NCBI GenBank assembly: GCA_047459075.1
Contig: VSCH01000014.1
Location: 1-64,000 of the forward strand
Length of the DNA stretch: 64,000 bases
Direction of reading: 5' to 3'
DNA from: ZC4RG19 sp017577565
GTDB taxonomy: Bacteria > Actinomycetota > Acidimicrobiia > Acidimicrobiales > VFJN01
Positions 1 through 7,736 of the stretch are shown here, piece by piece. Made by a program: the position numbers and the translations under genes. Positions within the stretch are counted from its first letter, which is position 1. Each line of letters opens with the position of its first letter. The notes beneath the pieces are model-generated. The model was not told the DNA's origin. It did not search any database and saw only the letters and a program-made list of their open reading frames with translations.

Positions 1-51
1 CCGTGACCCCGTGGCCGGCCGCGGTCCGCCCGCGGCCGGCCCCACCGGCGC

Positions 52-738
52 TCAGCCGCCGGCGCGCCGGATGTCGACGACGTCGACGTCGAAGGCCAGC
101 GGGGCGTCCGGCGGGATCGTGCCCCTGCCCTCCGCGCCGTAGGCCTTCTCGGACCCGATGAGCAGGTGCCGGCGCTCGCCGATCCTGGCCCCGACGAGGC
201 CCTCGTCCCACCCCTGGATCACGGTGCCCGCACCAAGCGTCACCTCGAAGGGGTCGCCGCCCCAGGACGAGTCGAACTCGGTGCCGTCCTCGAGCACCCC
301 CACGTAGTGGACGACGACGGTGTCGCCGACGGCGGCGCCCTCGCCCTCGCCCTCGATGAGGGTGGTCACCTCGAGCGCGTCGGGCGGGGTGTCCTCCGGC
401 GGCGGCTGGGGGATCGGTGGGATGCGGTCGATGATCTCGGCGGCGAGCTCGGGGTTGCTGTAGGCCGAGGGCGGGGTCGTGGAGGAGGTCGTCGTCGGCG
501 CCGTCGTGGAGGTCGTCGTCGTGTCCTCGGACGTGTCCTCGGTCGCGCCCTCGGCGTCGTCGCCCCCGTCGTCACCCATGAGCGTCGAGACCAGGAACAG
601 CACGGCGAGCACGACGACCGAGCCGATCACGATGCGCACGAGGGCCCGGCGACGCCTCGCGCGCTTCGCGGCGGCCGCCTCGGCCAGCGCCTTCTCGATC
701 CGTGCGGCCTTCTGACGCTCTCGCTTGGCGGTACCCAC
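52..738 (-). CDS. Membrane-anchored FKBP-type peptidyl-prolyl cis-trans isomerase
   Basis: A 228-residue protein that should speed proline cis-trans isomerisation during protein folding outside the cytoplasmic membrane. Residues 1-33 are very basic and residues 34-54 form one hydrophobic segment, so it looks like a signal anchor. Residues 65-90 are a Thr/Ser-rich linker, and the FKBP fold spans about 122-226. Active-site hallmarks are visible: Y145, FD at 155-156, VIQGW at 173-177, Y200 and IPP at 208-210. The GTG start fits a TAGCCT -10 element 9 nt upstream, suggesting a leaderless message. The function is well supported. The extracytoplasmic location is inferred from the single N-terminal membrane segment and the linker. 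Confidence 0.9.
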   Translation of the reverse strand: MGTAKRERQKAARIEKALAEAAAAKRARRRRALVRIVIGSVVVLAVLFLVSTLMGDDGGDDAEGATEDTSEDTTTTSTTAPTTTSSTTPPSAYSNPELAAEIIDRIPPIPQPPPEDTPPDALEVTTLIEGEGEGAAVGDTVVVHYVGVLEDGTEFDSSWGGDPFEVTLGAGTVIQGWDEGLVGARIGERRHLLIGSEKAYGAEGRGTIPPDAPLAFDVDVVDIRRAGG

Positions 739-747
739 GAGGGGGCG

Positions 748-753
748 AGGCTA
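748..753 (-). promoter_or_regulatory. -10 element, FKBP gene (leaderless type)
   Basis: TAGCCT on the minus strand, 9 nt before the GTG start, with no Shine-Dalgarno between them. Confidence 0.5.
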
Positions 754-894
754 GCGACAGCCGCTCCACCAGGGCACTCCGGCCGACCCCCTCACCACGC
801 GAGCGGGTCCGGACTGCACTCTTCGGGGTCACACGTGCGACAATGCGTGGCTGAGGCGGTTCCACGTGACCTCTCCCCACCACGAGAACCACAC

Positions 895-1398
895 ATGAGC
901 AACGATCAGCCAGATGAAGAGACGACGCCGACGAACGTGACCATCGAGGTCGGCCGGCGGTTGCGGGCCCTGCGGAAGGCCCGGCGCATGTCGCTCGACG
1001 ACGTCGAGCGCGAATCCTCCGGGCGCTGGAGCGCATCCGCCATCGGCGCCTACGAGCGCGGCTTCCGCACCCTCAGCCTCCCCCGCCTGCACGAGCTGGC
1101 CGAGTTCTACGACGTGTCCGTGTCGGTCCTGCTCGGTGAGCAGCCGACCCCGACCGAGGGCCCGCCCAAGCTGGTCCTCGACCTGGAGGCGCTCAACCGG
1201 GTGCCCGAGGCGGCCCCCGTCCAGCGGTTCGTCCGGTCCATCATCGTCGAGCGCGGCGACTACAACGGCCGGGTGCTGACCCTCCGCCGCGACGACCTGC
1301 GGGCCATCAGCGCCCTCCTCCAGACCGACACGGCCGACGCCGTCAAGCGCCTCGAGTCGTGGGGCGCGCTCGTCGAGAGCCCCTCGGACCTCTCCTGA
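895..1398 (+). CDS. bldD: BldD-like c-di-GMP-responsive transcriptional regulator
   Basis: A 167-residue DNA-binding regulator. Residues 16-80 form an XRE-type helix-turn-helix, including a GAYERG recognition-helix stretch. Residues 91-160 match the BldD C-terminal domain, starting with PKLVLDLE. The paired c-di-GMP signature of BldD, RGD-X8-RxDD, is intact: R120-G121-D122, eight residues, then R131-R132-D133-D134. In streptomycetes, BldD bound to a c-di-GMP tetramer represses developmental genes. The same ligand is inferred here from the motif. The ATG at 895 gives the family length of about 167 residues; the open frame extends upstream but that part is antisense to the FKBP gene. A GACAAT sequence near 838-843 may be the -10. 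Confidence 0.9.
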   Translation: MSNDQPDEETTPTNVTIEVGRRLRALRKARRMSLDDVERESSGRWSASAIGAYERGFRTLSLPRLHELAEFYDVSVSVLLGEQPTPTEGPPKLVLDLEALNRVPEAAPVQRFVRSIIVERGDYNGRVLTLRRDDLRAISALLQTDTADAVKRLESWGALVESPSDLS

Positions 1399-1507
1399 CC
1401 ACCGGGTCGTGACCTCCGGCGCGGGCGGATCGGGCGGGCGGTCCCGGCGCGCCCCGGCGCCGGCCCGGCCGGCGACGGCGTTGTCGCCGGCCACCTCGGC
1501 GCGCCGG

Positions 1508-1513
1508 TAGCGT
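1508..1513 (+). promoter_or_regulatory. -10 element of lysC (leaderless)
   Basis: TAGCGT, 8 nt before the GTG at 1522. It overlaps an in-frame TTG at 1513, which argues that 1513 is not the start. Confidence 0.55.
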
Positions 1514-1521
1514 TGTCGCCC

Positions 1522-2742
1522 GTGCCCCTGGTCATCCAGAAGTTCGGCGGCACCTCCGTGGCCGACCCCGACCGCATCCGCGAGGTCGCCGACCACGTCG
1601 CGCGCACCGTCCGCCGCGGCAACCAGGTCGTCGTGGTGGTCAGCGCCATGGGCAAGGAGACCGACGAGCTCATCCGCCTCGCGACCGAGGTGTCGGACGT
1701 CCGGCCGGGTCGCGAGATGGACATGCTCATCACCGCCGGCGAGCGCAAGGCGATGGCGCTGCTGTGCATGGCGCTGCACTCGGTCGGCGTGCCGGCCGAC
1801 AGCTTCACCGGCAGCCAGGCCGGCTTCATCACCGACACCAACCACACCAACGCCAAGATCGTCGAGCTGCGGCCCGACCGGCTGCGCAAGGCCATCGAGG
1901 CCGGCCGGGTGCCGGTCATCGGCGGCGCGCAGGGCGTCTCGACCGACCACGACGTCACGTTCCTGGGCCGGGGCGGCTCGGACACGACCGCCGTGGCGGT
2001 GTGCCACGCCCTCGAGGGCGAGTTCTGCGAGCTCTACACCGACGTGCCCGGCGTGTTCACCGCCGACCCCCGCCTGGTGCCCAAGGCCCGGCGCATGGCC
2101 AAGGTCTCCTTCGAGGAGCTGCTCGAGATGACCGCCACCGGGTGCCCGAAGCCGGCCATGCGCTCGGTGGAGTACGCCCGCCGGTGGGGGGTCAAGCTGC
2201 ACGTCCGCTCGGCCTTCACGTGGGAGCCGGGCACCTGGGTGGTCGAGGAGGACCCCACGATGGAACAGGCGATCGTCTCGGCCGTCACGCACGACACCAG
2301 CGAGGCCAAGGTCACGGTGTCGGGGGTGCCCGACCGCCCGGGCATCGCCGCCCGCCTCTTCCGCGAGCTGGCCGACGTGGACGTCAACGTCGACATGATC
2401 GTGCAGAACGTGTCCGACCGCGGCGTCACCGACATCTCGTTCACGGTCCCCCGCAACGACCTGCCCCTGGCCACCCAGGTGTGCCAGCGCCTGGCCGCCG
2501 ACATCGGCGCCACCGGCGTGTCGTCCGACAGCGCCATCGCCCGGGTGAGCATCATCGGCGCCGGCATGAAGTCCAACCCCGGCGTCGCCGCCAAGATGTT
2601 CGAGGTGCTGGCCGGCGAGGGCATCAACATCGAGATGATCTCGACCTCGGCCATCCGCATCTCCTGCGTCGTGCGCGAGGACGAGGTCGAGCGGGCCGTC
2701 CAGAGCCTGCACACCGCGTTCGAGCTCGACGCCGTCGCCTGA
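1522..2742 (+). CDS. lysC: Aspartate kinase with internal beta-subunit start
   Basis: A 406-residue aspartokinase that phosphorylates aspartate, the first step to lysine, threonine, methionine and diaminopimelate. The N-terminal kinase domain begins with the diagnostic KFGGTS at residues 7-12. Two ACT domains fill the C-terminal 160 residues and should bind lysine/threonine for feedback control. GTG 1522 is chosen because it places KFGGTS at the usual distance and follows a leaderless -10 element. An in-frame ATG at 2260 (residue 247) has a strong GAGGAGGA at 2245-2252 and begins exactly where the separate beta subunit begins in Corynebacterium. asd follows 78 bp downstream, the classic ask-asd pairing, but asd has its own promoter. 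Confidence 0.95.
   Translation: MPLVIQKFGGTSVADPDRIREVADHVARTVRRGNQVVVVVSAMGKETDELIRLATEVSDVRPGREMDMLITAGERKAMALLCMALHSVGVPADSFTGSQAGFITDTNHTNAKIVELRPDRLRKAIEAGRVPVIGGAQGVSTDHDVTFLGRGGSDTTAVAVCHALEGEFCELYTDVPGVFTADPRLVPKARRMAKVSFEELLEMTATGCPKPAMRSVEYARRWGVKLHVRSAFTWEPGTWVVEEDPTMEQAIVSAVTHDTSEAKVTVSGVPDRPGIAARLFRELADVDVNVDMIVQNVSDRGVTDISFTVPRNDLPLATQVCQRLAADIGATGVSSDSAIARVSIIGAGMKSNPGVAAKMFEVLAGEGINIEMISTSAIRISCVVREDEVERAVQSLHTAFELDAVA
2245..2262 (+). promoter_or_regulatory. Internal ribosome binding site and start for aspartokinase beta subunit
   Basis: GAGGAGGA at 2245-2252, then 7 nt, then an in-frame ATG at 2260 inside lysC. It would make a 160-residue ACT-domain-only protein, as in alpha2beta2 aspartokinases. 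Confidence 0.6.
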
Positions 2743-2806
2743 CGGCCCCGGCGCGCGGCCGGGACGGCGGCTGCGGAACCGGTTGGGCGGCGCCCCCGGG
2801 CCGCCG

Positions 2807-2812
2807 TAGCCT
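2807..2812 (+). promoter_or_regulatory. -10 element of asd (leaderless)
   Basis: TAGCCT, 8 nt before the ATG at 2821. It shows that asd can be transcribed separately from lysC. Confidence 0.55.
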
Positions 2813-2820
2813 TGCCTGCC

Positions 2821-3855
2821 ATGTCAGCAGTGCGAGTGGGCGTCGTCGGCGCCACGGGCCAGGTCGGCGGGGTGATGCGGGACGTCCTCGCGGCGCGCGA
2901 CGTCCCGGTCGCCGACATCCGGTTCTTCGCGTCGTCCCGCTCGGCCGGGCGCACCCTCCCCTGGCGCGGCACCGAGGTCGTCGTCGAGGACGCGGCCACG
3001 GCCGACTACACCGGCCTCGACATCGTCCTGTTCTCGGCCGGCAAGGCGACCTCGCTGGAGCTGGCGCCCACGGTGGCGGCGGCCGGCGCCACCGTGATCG
3101 ACAACTCCTCGGCCTGGCGGATGGACCCCGACGTCCCGCTCGTCGTCGCCGAGGTCAACCCCGAGGCGCTCGACCACCGGCCGAAGGGCATCGTCGCCAA
3201 CCCCAACTGCACGACGATGGCCGCCATGCCGGTGCTCGCCCCGCTGCACCGCGAGGCCGGGCTCACCCGCTTGGTCGTCAGCACCTACCAGGCCGTGTCC
3301 GGCGCCGGCCTGGCCGGCGTCGCCGAGCTCGACGAGCAGGTGCGCAAGGCGGCCGACGGCGCGTCCGCCCTGACCCACGACGGCACGGCCGTCGACCTGC
3401 CCGAGCCCCGGGTGTTCGCCGAGCCCATCGCCTTCAACGTCGTGCCCCTGGCGGGCTCGATCGTCGACGACGGCTCGGGCGAGACCGACGAGGAGCAGAA
3501 GCTCCGCAACGAGAGCCGCAAGATCCTCGGCATCCCCGACCTGCGGGTGACCGGCACCTGCGTGCGGGTGCCGGTGTTCACCGGCCACTCGCTGTCGATC
3601 ACCGCCGAGTTCGCCCGCGACCTGCCCCCCGAGCGGGCGGTCGAGCTGCTGTCCGAGGCGCCCGGCGTCGCGCTGGCCGACGTGCCCACCCCGCTGAAGG
3701 CCGCGGGGCGCGACCCGTCCTACGTCGGCCGCATCCGCCGCGACCCGACGGTCGAGCACGGGCTCACGCTGTTCGTCTCCAACGACAACCTCCGCAAGGG
3801 CGCGGCGCTCAACGCCGTGCAGCTCGCCGAGCTGCTCATCGCCCGCGGGATCTGA
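2821..3855 (+). CDS. asd: Aspartate-semialdehyde dehydrogenase
   Basis: A 344-residue NADPH-dependent enzyme that reduces aspartyl phosphate to aspartate semialdehyde, directly following the lysC step. The nucleotide-binding GATGQVG lies at residues 10-16, the catalytic cysteine is C130 within NPNCTT, and the active-site histidine is H256 in FTGHS. The length is typical. The ATG at 2821 is preferred over an upstream TTG at 2812 because that TTG lies at the -10 element. Nothing in the sequence looks abnormal. Confidence 0.95.
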   Translation: MSAVRVGVVGATGQVGGVMRDVLAARDVPVADIRFFASSRSAGRTLPWRGTEVVVEDAATADYTGLDIVLFSAGKATSLELAPTVAAAGATVIDNSSAWRMDPDVPLVVAEVNPEALDHRPKGIVANPNCTTMAAMPVLAPLHREAGLTRLVVSTYQAVSGAGLAGVAELDEQVRKAADGASALTHDGTAVDLPEPRVFAEPIAFNVVPLAGSIVDDGSGETDEEQKLRNESRKILGIPDLRVTGTCVRVPVFTGHSLSITAEFARDLPPERAVELLSEAPGVALADVPTPLKAAGRDPSYVGRIRRDPTVEHGLTLFVSNDNLRKGAALNAVQLAELLIARGI

Positions 3856-3891
3856 CCAGCGCCGGGCCGGGCCCCGCGGCCCGACCGGCGG

Positions 3892-4173
3892 TCACGGGCA
3901 GGTGCAGGGGACGCCCCCGCAGCGGGGGCAGCCGTCGGCGTAGCGGGCCACGGCCTCGTCGAGGTCGATGCCGAGCTGGTTGGCCAGCGACGCCAGCCAG
4001 GCCAGCACGTCGCCGAGCTCGTGGACCTGGTCGGCGCGGTCGCCCTTGCGCACGGCCTGGGCCAGCTCCCCCAGCTCCTCGGCCAGCCACGCCACGGTCG
4101 CCGCCAGGCCCCGGGCCCGGTCGCGGGCGCCGTAGGTGTCGGCCATGAGCTGCTGGAACGCCGCCAGGTCCAT
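3892..4173 (-). CDS. MazG-like nucleotide pyrophosphohydrolase with Cys-rich tail
   Basis: A 93-residue all-alpha protein of the MazG-like class, which hydrolyses nucleoside triphosphates to monophosphates (house-cleaning of the nucleotide pool). The metal-binding pattern EELGE followed by ELGD lies in residues 31-55. The last 12 residues hold four cysteines (CxxC then CxC), which could bind zinc. The start ATG is preceded 8 nt upstream by TACGCT (minus strand), the leaderless pattern. The gene is convergent with asd. The exact substrate is unknown. Confidence 0.8.
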   Translation of the reverse strand: MDLAAFQQLMADTYGARDRARGLAATVAWLAEELGELAQAVRKGDRADQVHELGDVLAWLASLANQLGIDLDEAVARYADGCPRCGGVPCTCP

Positions 4174-4181
4174 GGGCCGGG

Positions 4182-4187
4182 AGCGTA
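4182..4187 (-). promoter_or_regulatory. -10 element of the MazG-like gene (leaderless)
   Basis: TACGCT on the minus strand, 8 nt from the ATG at 4173. Confidence 0.5.
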
Positions 4188-4219
4188 GGGCGCGCCCGGG
4201 GCCCGCCCCGCACGGCCCC

Positions 4220-5533
4220 TCACCGGGCCGCGTCGCCCCGGGCGGCGGCCACCGGCCCCGGCCCGGCGCCGGCCGCCGCCGGGCCCCGGCGACGGGCTGC
4301 GACCCAGTCCAGCGCCAGCCACTGGTCGCCCCGGCGGGCGCTGTACCAGCCGTGGGGCCGCACCGCCCCGTAGCGGATCGTGAAGCGGGCCTCCGCGATG
4401 CCCGGCCGCCCGGCCAGGTGCCAGCGCTCGACCGCGGCGAGCACGGCGCGCTCGGCGCCGCGGCCGCCGTGGGCGACCAGCCGGACCCCGCCGCCCAGCC
4501 CGGCCGCGGGCACGAGGAGGGCGAGGCTGCCGTCGGCCACGTCGACGACGCCGAGCGCCTGCCGGGCGGTCGTCGAGCGCGGCCCGCCCCGGCTGACCTC
4601 GACCTGGCGCTGCTCGGGCAGGGCGAGCGCCACCCAGGTCATCAGCGCGTGCGGCGAGGCGCCCCGCAGGGGCAGGTCGCGGGTCCGGCCGAAGCCGAGC
4701 GCCGTGGTGATCAGGCGCTGGCGGTCCGAGCGGTCGAGCCCCGCCAGGGCCGGCCCCGCGATCTCCAGCAGCACCCGGTCGCGCCGGGGGTCGGCGACCT
4801 CGCCGGCGACGAGGCGGGTCGGGCGGGCCACCGCCTGGGGGTCGGCGTCCGGCCCCGGGCGCAGGGCCATGAAGCCGCCGCCGGTGGCGGCCGTCGACAC
4901 GAAGCCGTTGGCGCCCTTGCGGAAGGCGACCACCGCCTGCAGCCAGAAGACGACGGTGCTGAGCCGCAGGGGGACGACCAGCGTGCCGCCGGGTCGCAGC
5001 TGGTCGAACCACGCCCGGGGCACGGCCTCGGTGCTGGCGGTGGCGATGACCGCGTCGTACGGCGCGCCCGGCGGCCAGCCCCGGGCGCCGTCGCCGACCT
5101 CGACGCGCGCCCCGGCGCCGGCGGTCAGCAGCGCCCGGCGGGCGGCCACCGCGGTGTCGGCGTCGACGTCGACGGAGACGACCGTGCCCTCCTCGCCGAC
5201 GAGGTGGGCCAGCAGCGCCGCGTTGTAGCCCGTCCCGGCGCCGATCTCGAGCACCCGCTGCCCGGGGCGGACCCCGAGCATCTCGAGCATCCGGGCCATG
5301 ATCGCCGGCTGCGACGACGACGACAGCGGCGTGCCGGCGGCGTCGCGCCGGGTGACGATCGGCTCGTCCCGGTACACCGCGGCCAGCCCGTGGCGCTGGG
5401 CGTGCTCGGCGAGGAAGAGCTCCCGTGGCACCGCCTCGAAGGCGGCCGCCACCCGGTCGTCCCGGAGGTGGCCCTGCTCGCGCAGCGCCTGCACCAGCTC
5501 GCGGCGCAGCCTGGTGCTGGTCCCGGACGCCAT
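4220..5533 (-). CDS. Protein-L-isoaspartate O-methyltransferase family protein with long C-terminal extension
   Basis: A 437-residue protein. The N-terminal half, about residues 1-215, matches the PCMT family: SSSSQPAIMARML (substrate region) and the SAM-binding motif EIGAGTGYNAALL. PCMT uses S-adenosylmethionine to start repair of isoaspartyl residues in aged proteins. Normal enzymes are about 210 residues, so the roughly 220-residue C-terminal half is extra. That half has no motif I recognise, is rich in Arg and Ala, and may be a substrate-recognition domain. The ATG at 5533 has TACGAT 7 nt upstream; the open frame continues further upstream only as antisense to the next gene. Confidence 0.8.
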   Translation of the reverse strand: MASGTSTRLRRELVQALREQGHLRDDRVAAAFEAVPRELFLAEHAQRHGLAAVYRDEPIVTRRDAAGTPLSSSSQPAIMARMLEMLGVRPGQRVLEIGAGTGYNAALLAHLVGEEGTVVSVDVDADTAVAARRALLTAGAGARVEVGDGARGWPPGAPYDAVIATASTEAVPRAWFDQLRPGGTLVVPLRLSTVVFWLQAVVAFRKGANGFVSTAATGGGFMALRPGPDADPQAVARPTRLVAGEVADPRRDRVLLEIAGPALAGLDRSDRQRLITTALGFGRTRDLPLRGASPHALMTWVALALPEQRQVEVSRGGPRSTTARQALGVVDVADGSLALLVPAAGLGGGVRLVAHGGRGAERAVLAAVERWHLAGRPGIAEARFTIRYGAVRPHGWYSARRGDQWLALDWVAARRRGPAAAGAGPGPVAAARGDAAR

Positions 5534-5540
5534 GGGGGCG

Positions 5541-5546
5541 ATCGTA
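5541..5546 (-). promoter_or_regulatory. -10 element of the PCMT-family gene (leaderless)
   Basis: TACGAT on the minus strand, 7 nt from the ATG at 5533. Confidence 0.5.
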
Positions 5547-5613
5547 GGCCCGGGGGGCGCGAGGCCCGCGGGACCCGCGGCCGCCCTCCCGGGCGCCGAG
5601 CGGCGGACGGCGC

Positions 5614-6465
5614 TCAGCCGCCGGGCCCGCCGACCTCGAGCACGGCCGTGACCGGCAGGTGGTCGGAGATCACACCGAAGCGGGTGACCTCCTCCCCCTG
5701 CGGGATGCGCACCTCGGCGGCCTCGACGCCCTCGCCGAGGTAGACGAAGTCGAGCTGCTGGGTGGGCGGCTCGGTCGTGCCCCGCCGCCAGCCGTGCCAG
5801 TTGGTGGGCAGCCGGTCGGCGCCGCGGCGGGGCCTCGTGGCGGCGGGCCCGTCCGGCCCGTCGGCCACCCCGACGGTGGGCCCGTCCGGCCCGTCGGCGG
5901 CCCCCGAGACCACCGGGGGGTCCGGCGCGCCGGCGGCGATGGCCGAGGCGTCCCGCAGGCCCGCGGCGGCGAAGCGGTGGTGGAGCTCCCCGCCCGGGCG
6001 CTCGTTGAGGTCGCCGCAGACGACCACCGGCCCGGGGGTCCGGGCGACGTGGTCGAGCACCGCGGCGGCCTCGACGGTCCGCAGCGTCGACAGGTCGTGG
6101 GGCGAGAGGTGCAGGTTGACGACGGTGAGGGGCGGCGCGCCGTGGACGCTGCCGGCCTGGAGGAGGCGGCGGCGCCAGCTGAGCACCCGCCACCGCGCCG
6201 TCAGCGCCCGGGCCCGCACGCTTACCGGCCGGTCGACCCCGATGATCGCCATGCCCTCGGGCCAGGTCCGCACGGGCCAGTGCTTGAAGCTCCAGCCGCA
6301 GGACCGGGCGCCCAGCGCCCGGGCGATGCGGCGGGCCTGGTGCCACTGGACCTCCTGCAGGCAGACGAGGTCGGCCCCCTCGGCGCGCAGGTGGTCGGCG
6401 ACGGCCTGCGCGTCCGGGTCCTCGGCGCCCTTCAGGTTCCAGGTGACGAGGGTCGTCGTCGCCAC
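5614..6465 (-). CDS. Endonuclease/exonuclease/phosphatase family protein
   Basis: A 283-residue metal-dependent phosphoesterase of the EEP fold. Motifs appear in order: TWNLKG near the start, LQE (catalytic Glu), NLHLSPHD, CGDLNERPG (metal and catalytic Asp/Asn) and ISDHLPV (catalytic Asp-His) at the C-terminus. The substrate (DNA, phospholipid or another phosphodiester) cannot be told from sequence. A Gly/Pro/Asp-rich insert encoded by a 21-bp duplicated unit lies in a loop before the last motifs. GTG 6465 places the first strand at the N-terminus. The start overlaps the 3' end of the PAP2 gene by 34 bp, so the two are probably co-transcribed. Confidence 0.8.
   Translation of the reverse strand: MATTTLVTWNLKGAEDPDAQAVADHLRAEGADLVCLQEVQWHQARRIARALGARSCGWSFKHWPVRTWPEGMAIIGVDRPVSVRARALTARWRVLSWRRRLLQAGSVHGAPPLTVVNLHLSPHDLSTLRTVEAAAVLDHVARTPGPVVVCGDLNERPGGELHHRFAAAGLRDASAIAAGAPDPPVVSGAADGPDGPTVGVADGPDGPAATRPRRGADRLPTNWHGWRRGTTEPPTQQLDFVYLGEGVEAAEVRIPQGEEVTRFGVISDHLPVTAVLEVGGPGG
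5845..5898. repeat. Two identical 21-bp units, 33-bp period
   Basis: Units at 5845-5865 and 5878-5898 are identical. Each encodes an ADGPDGP stretch within the EEP protein, and the insert keeps the frame. Confidence 0.7.
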
Positions 6466-7187
6466 GACTCGCCGAGCAGGCGGCAGGGGTGGCGGGCGTG
6501 CTGGCGGATGAGCAGCGCCTCGATCCCCAGCAGGAAGAACGCCCCCACGATCAGGCCGCCCGTCACGTCGGAGAACCAGTGGACACCGAGGTAGACACGG
6601 CTGGCGGCGATGCCGGCCACCAGGGCGGCGGCGATCGCCACCGAGGCCCACCACACGGCCCGCCGGTGGGTGTAGAGGGACACGACCACCGGCATCAGGC
6701 CCCACAGCGCCACGGCCGCCATGACGTGGCCGCTCGGGAACGACGGGCCGTTGCCCGCGACGAGGCGCTCGAAGTCCGGCCGCTCACGGTCGACGAGCGC
6801 CTTGACGGTGAACTCGACCACCGGCCGGCTGACGGTGGCCACCAGCACGGCGGTGCCGACGGCCCGGCAGCGGCGCCAGGCCACGACCGCGGTCACCGCG
6901 CCGAGCACCAGCACCGGGATGGTCGAGCCCAGGCGGGAGATGTTCAGGAAGAGGTCGTCGAGGAAGGCCGTGCGCCGGGACTCGACGCTGCGCTGGATCG
7001 GCTCGTCCCAGGTCAGCAGCAGCTCACCGCCCCACAGGGCGGCGCCGGTGGCGAGCGTCACGAAGGCGGCGAACAGCCCGGCGACGAGCCGGGGCCGGGA
7101 CAGCAGGACCGAGGACGGCGTGGCCGGGAGCTCGGCGTGGAGGTGCCCGGCGAGAGCCGGGACGGCCGTGGTGGTCGTCTGGTCCAT
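6432..7187 (-). CDS. PAP2-family membrane phosphatase
   Basis: A 251-residue integral membrane phosphatase, probably acting on lipid phosphates such as phosphatidic acid or undecaprenyl pyrophosphate. All three signature motifs are present: K-x6-RP in KALVDRERP, FPSGH, and SR-x5-H-x3-D in SRVYLGVHWFSD. About six hydrophobic segments are visible. The ATG at 7187 follows a stretch without coding appearance. The gene overlaps the EEP gene downstream by 34 bp, suggesting a shared transcript. Confidence 0.85.
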   Translation of the reverse strand: MDQTTTTAVPALAGHLHAELPATPSSVLLSRPRLVAGLFAAFVTLATGAALWGGELLLTWDEPIQRSVESRRTAFLDDLFLNISRLGSTIPVLVLGAVTAVVAWRRCRAVGTAVLVATVSRPVVEFTVKALVDRERPDFERLVAGNGPSFPSGHVMAAVALWGLMPVVVSLYTHRRAVWWASVAIAAALVAGIAASRVYLGVHWFSDVTGGLIVGAFFLLGIEALLIRQHARHPCRLLGESWRRRPSSPGT

Positions 7188-7294
7188 GTGCGGCGGCGGT
7201 GTACCGGGATCGTCTCGCCGGCGTCCCGGCGGGTCATGGGATCCGGCGGCACCAGTGAACCAGGCCCGCGCGCGACGGGCAACCGGTCGCGCGC

Positions 7295-7708
7295 TCAGGC
7301 GGGGCGCCGGGCCTCGCGCTCGGCCTGGGGCAGCGAGCAGGCCGCCGTGCCCCCCGGCATCCGGTGCCGGTTGCGGGCCACCCACCGGTAGACGGGCCAC
7401 GCCACCCACAGCACCGGCCGCAGCCCCAGCAGCCGGCCGAGGGGGCGCCAGTACGAGCCGGCGTCGACCAGCATCCGGGCGATCGCCTCGGGGCCGTGGC
7501 GGGTGGGCTCGCCGGGCGCCACCCACACGACCGCCTCCTCGGCCTGGGCCTGCGTGACCCCGAGCGCGTCGAGGTCGGCGAACTGCCAGGGCACCACCCG
7601 GGCGGAGGTGGGGATGCGGCGCTCGATGAAGGTCGCGCAGCTGGTGCAGAAGGAGCAGTCGCCGTCGTAGAGGAACACCGGGGACGGCGGGGGCGCGGCG
7701 TCGGTCAC
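7295..7708 (-). CDS. DCC-family thiol-disulfide oxidoreductase-like protein (DUF393)
   Basis: A 137-residue protein beginning with the family hallmark YDGDCSFC near residue 14, a CxxC-like redox pair in a thioredoxin-like context. Members of this family are poorly characterised and are presumed to handle thiols or disulfides. The C-terminal part is basic and aromatic, typical of this group. The GTG at 7708 gives the standard N-terminus. Its -10 is weak (CACAAT). It lies just downstream of kynU, separated by 28 bp, in the same direction. Confidence 0.75.
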   Translation of the reverse strand: MTDAAPPPSPVFLYDGDCSFCTSCATFIERRIPTSARVVPWQFADLDALGVTQAQAEEAVVWVAPGEPTRHGPEAIARMLVDAGSYWRPLGRLLGLRPVLWVAWPVYRWVARNRHRMPGGTAACSLPQAEREARRPA

Positions 7709-7736
7709 GCCGCCATTGTGGCGGCCGGCGGCCGGA

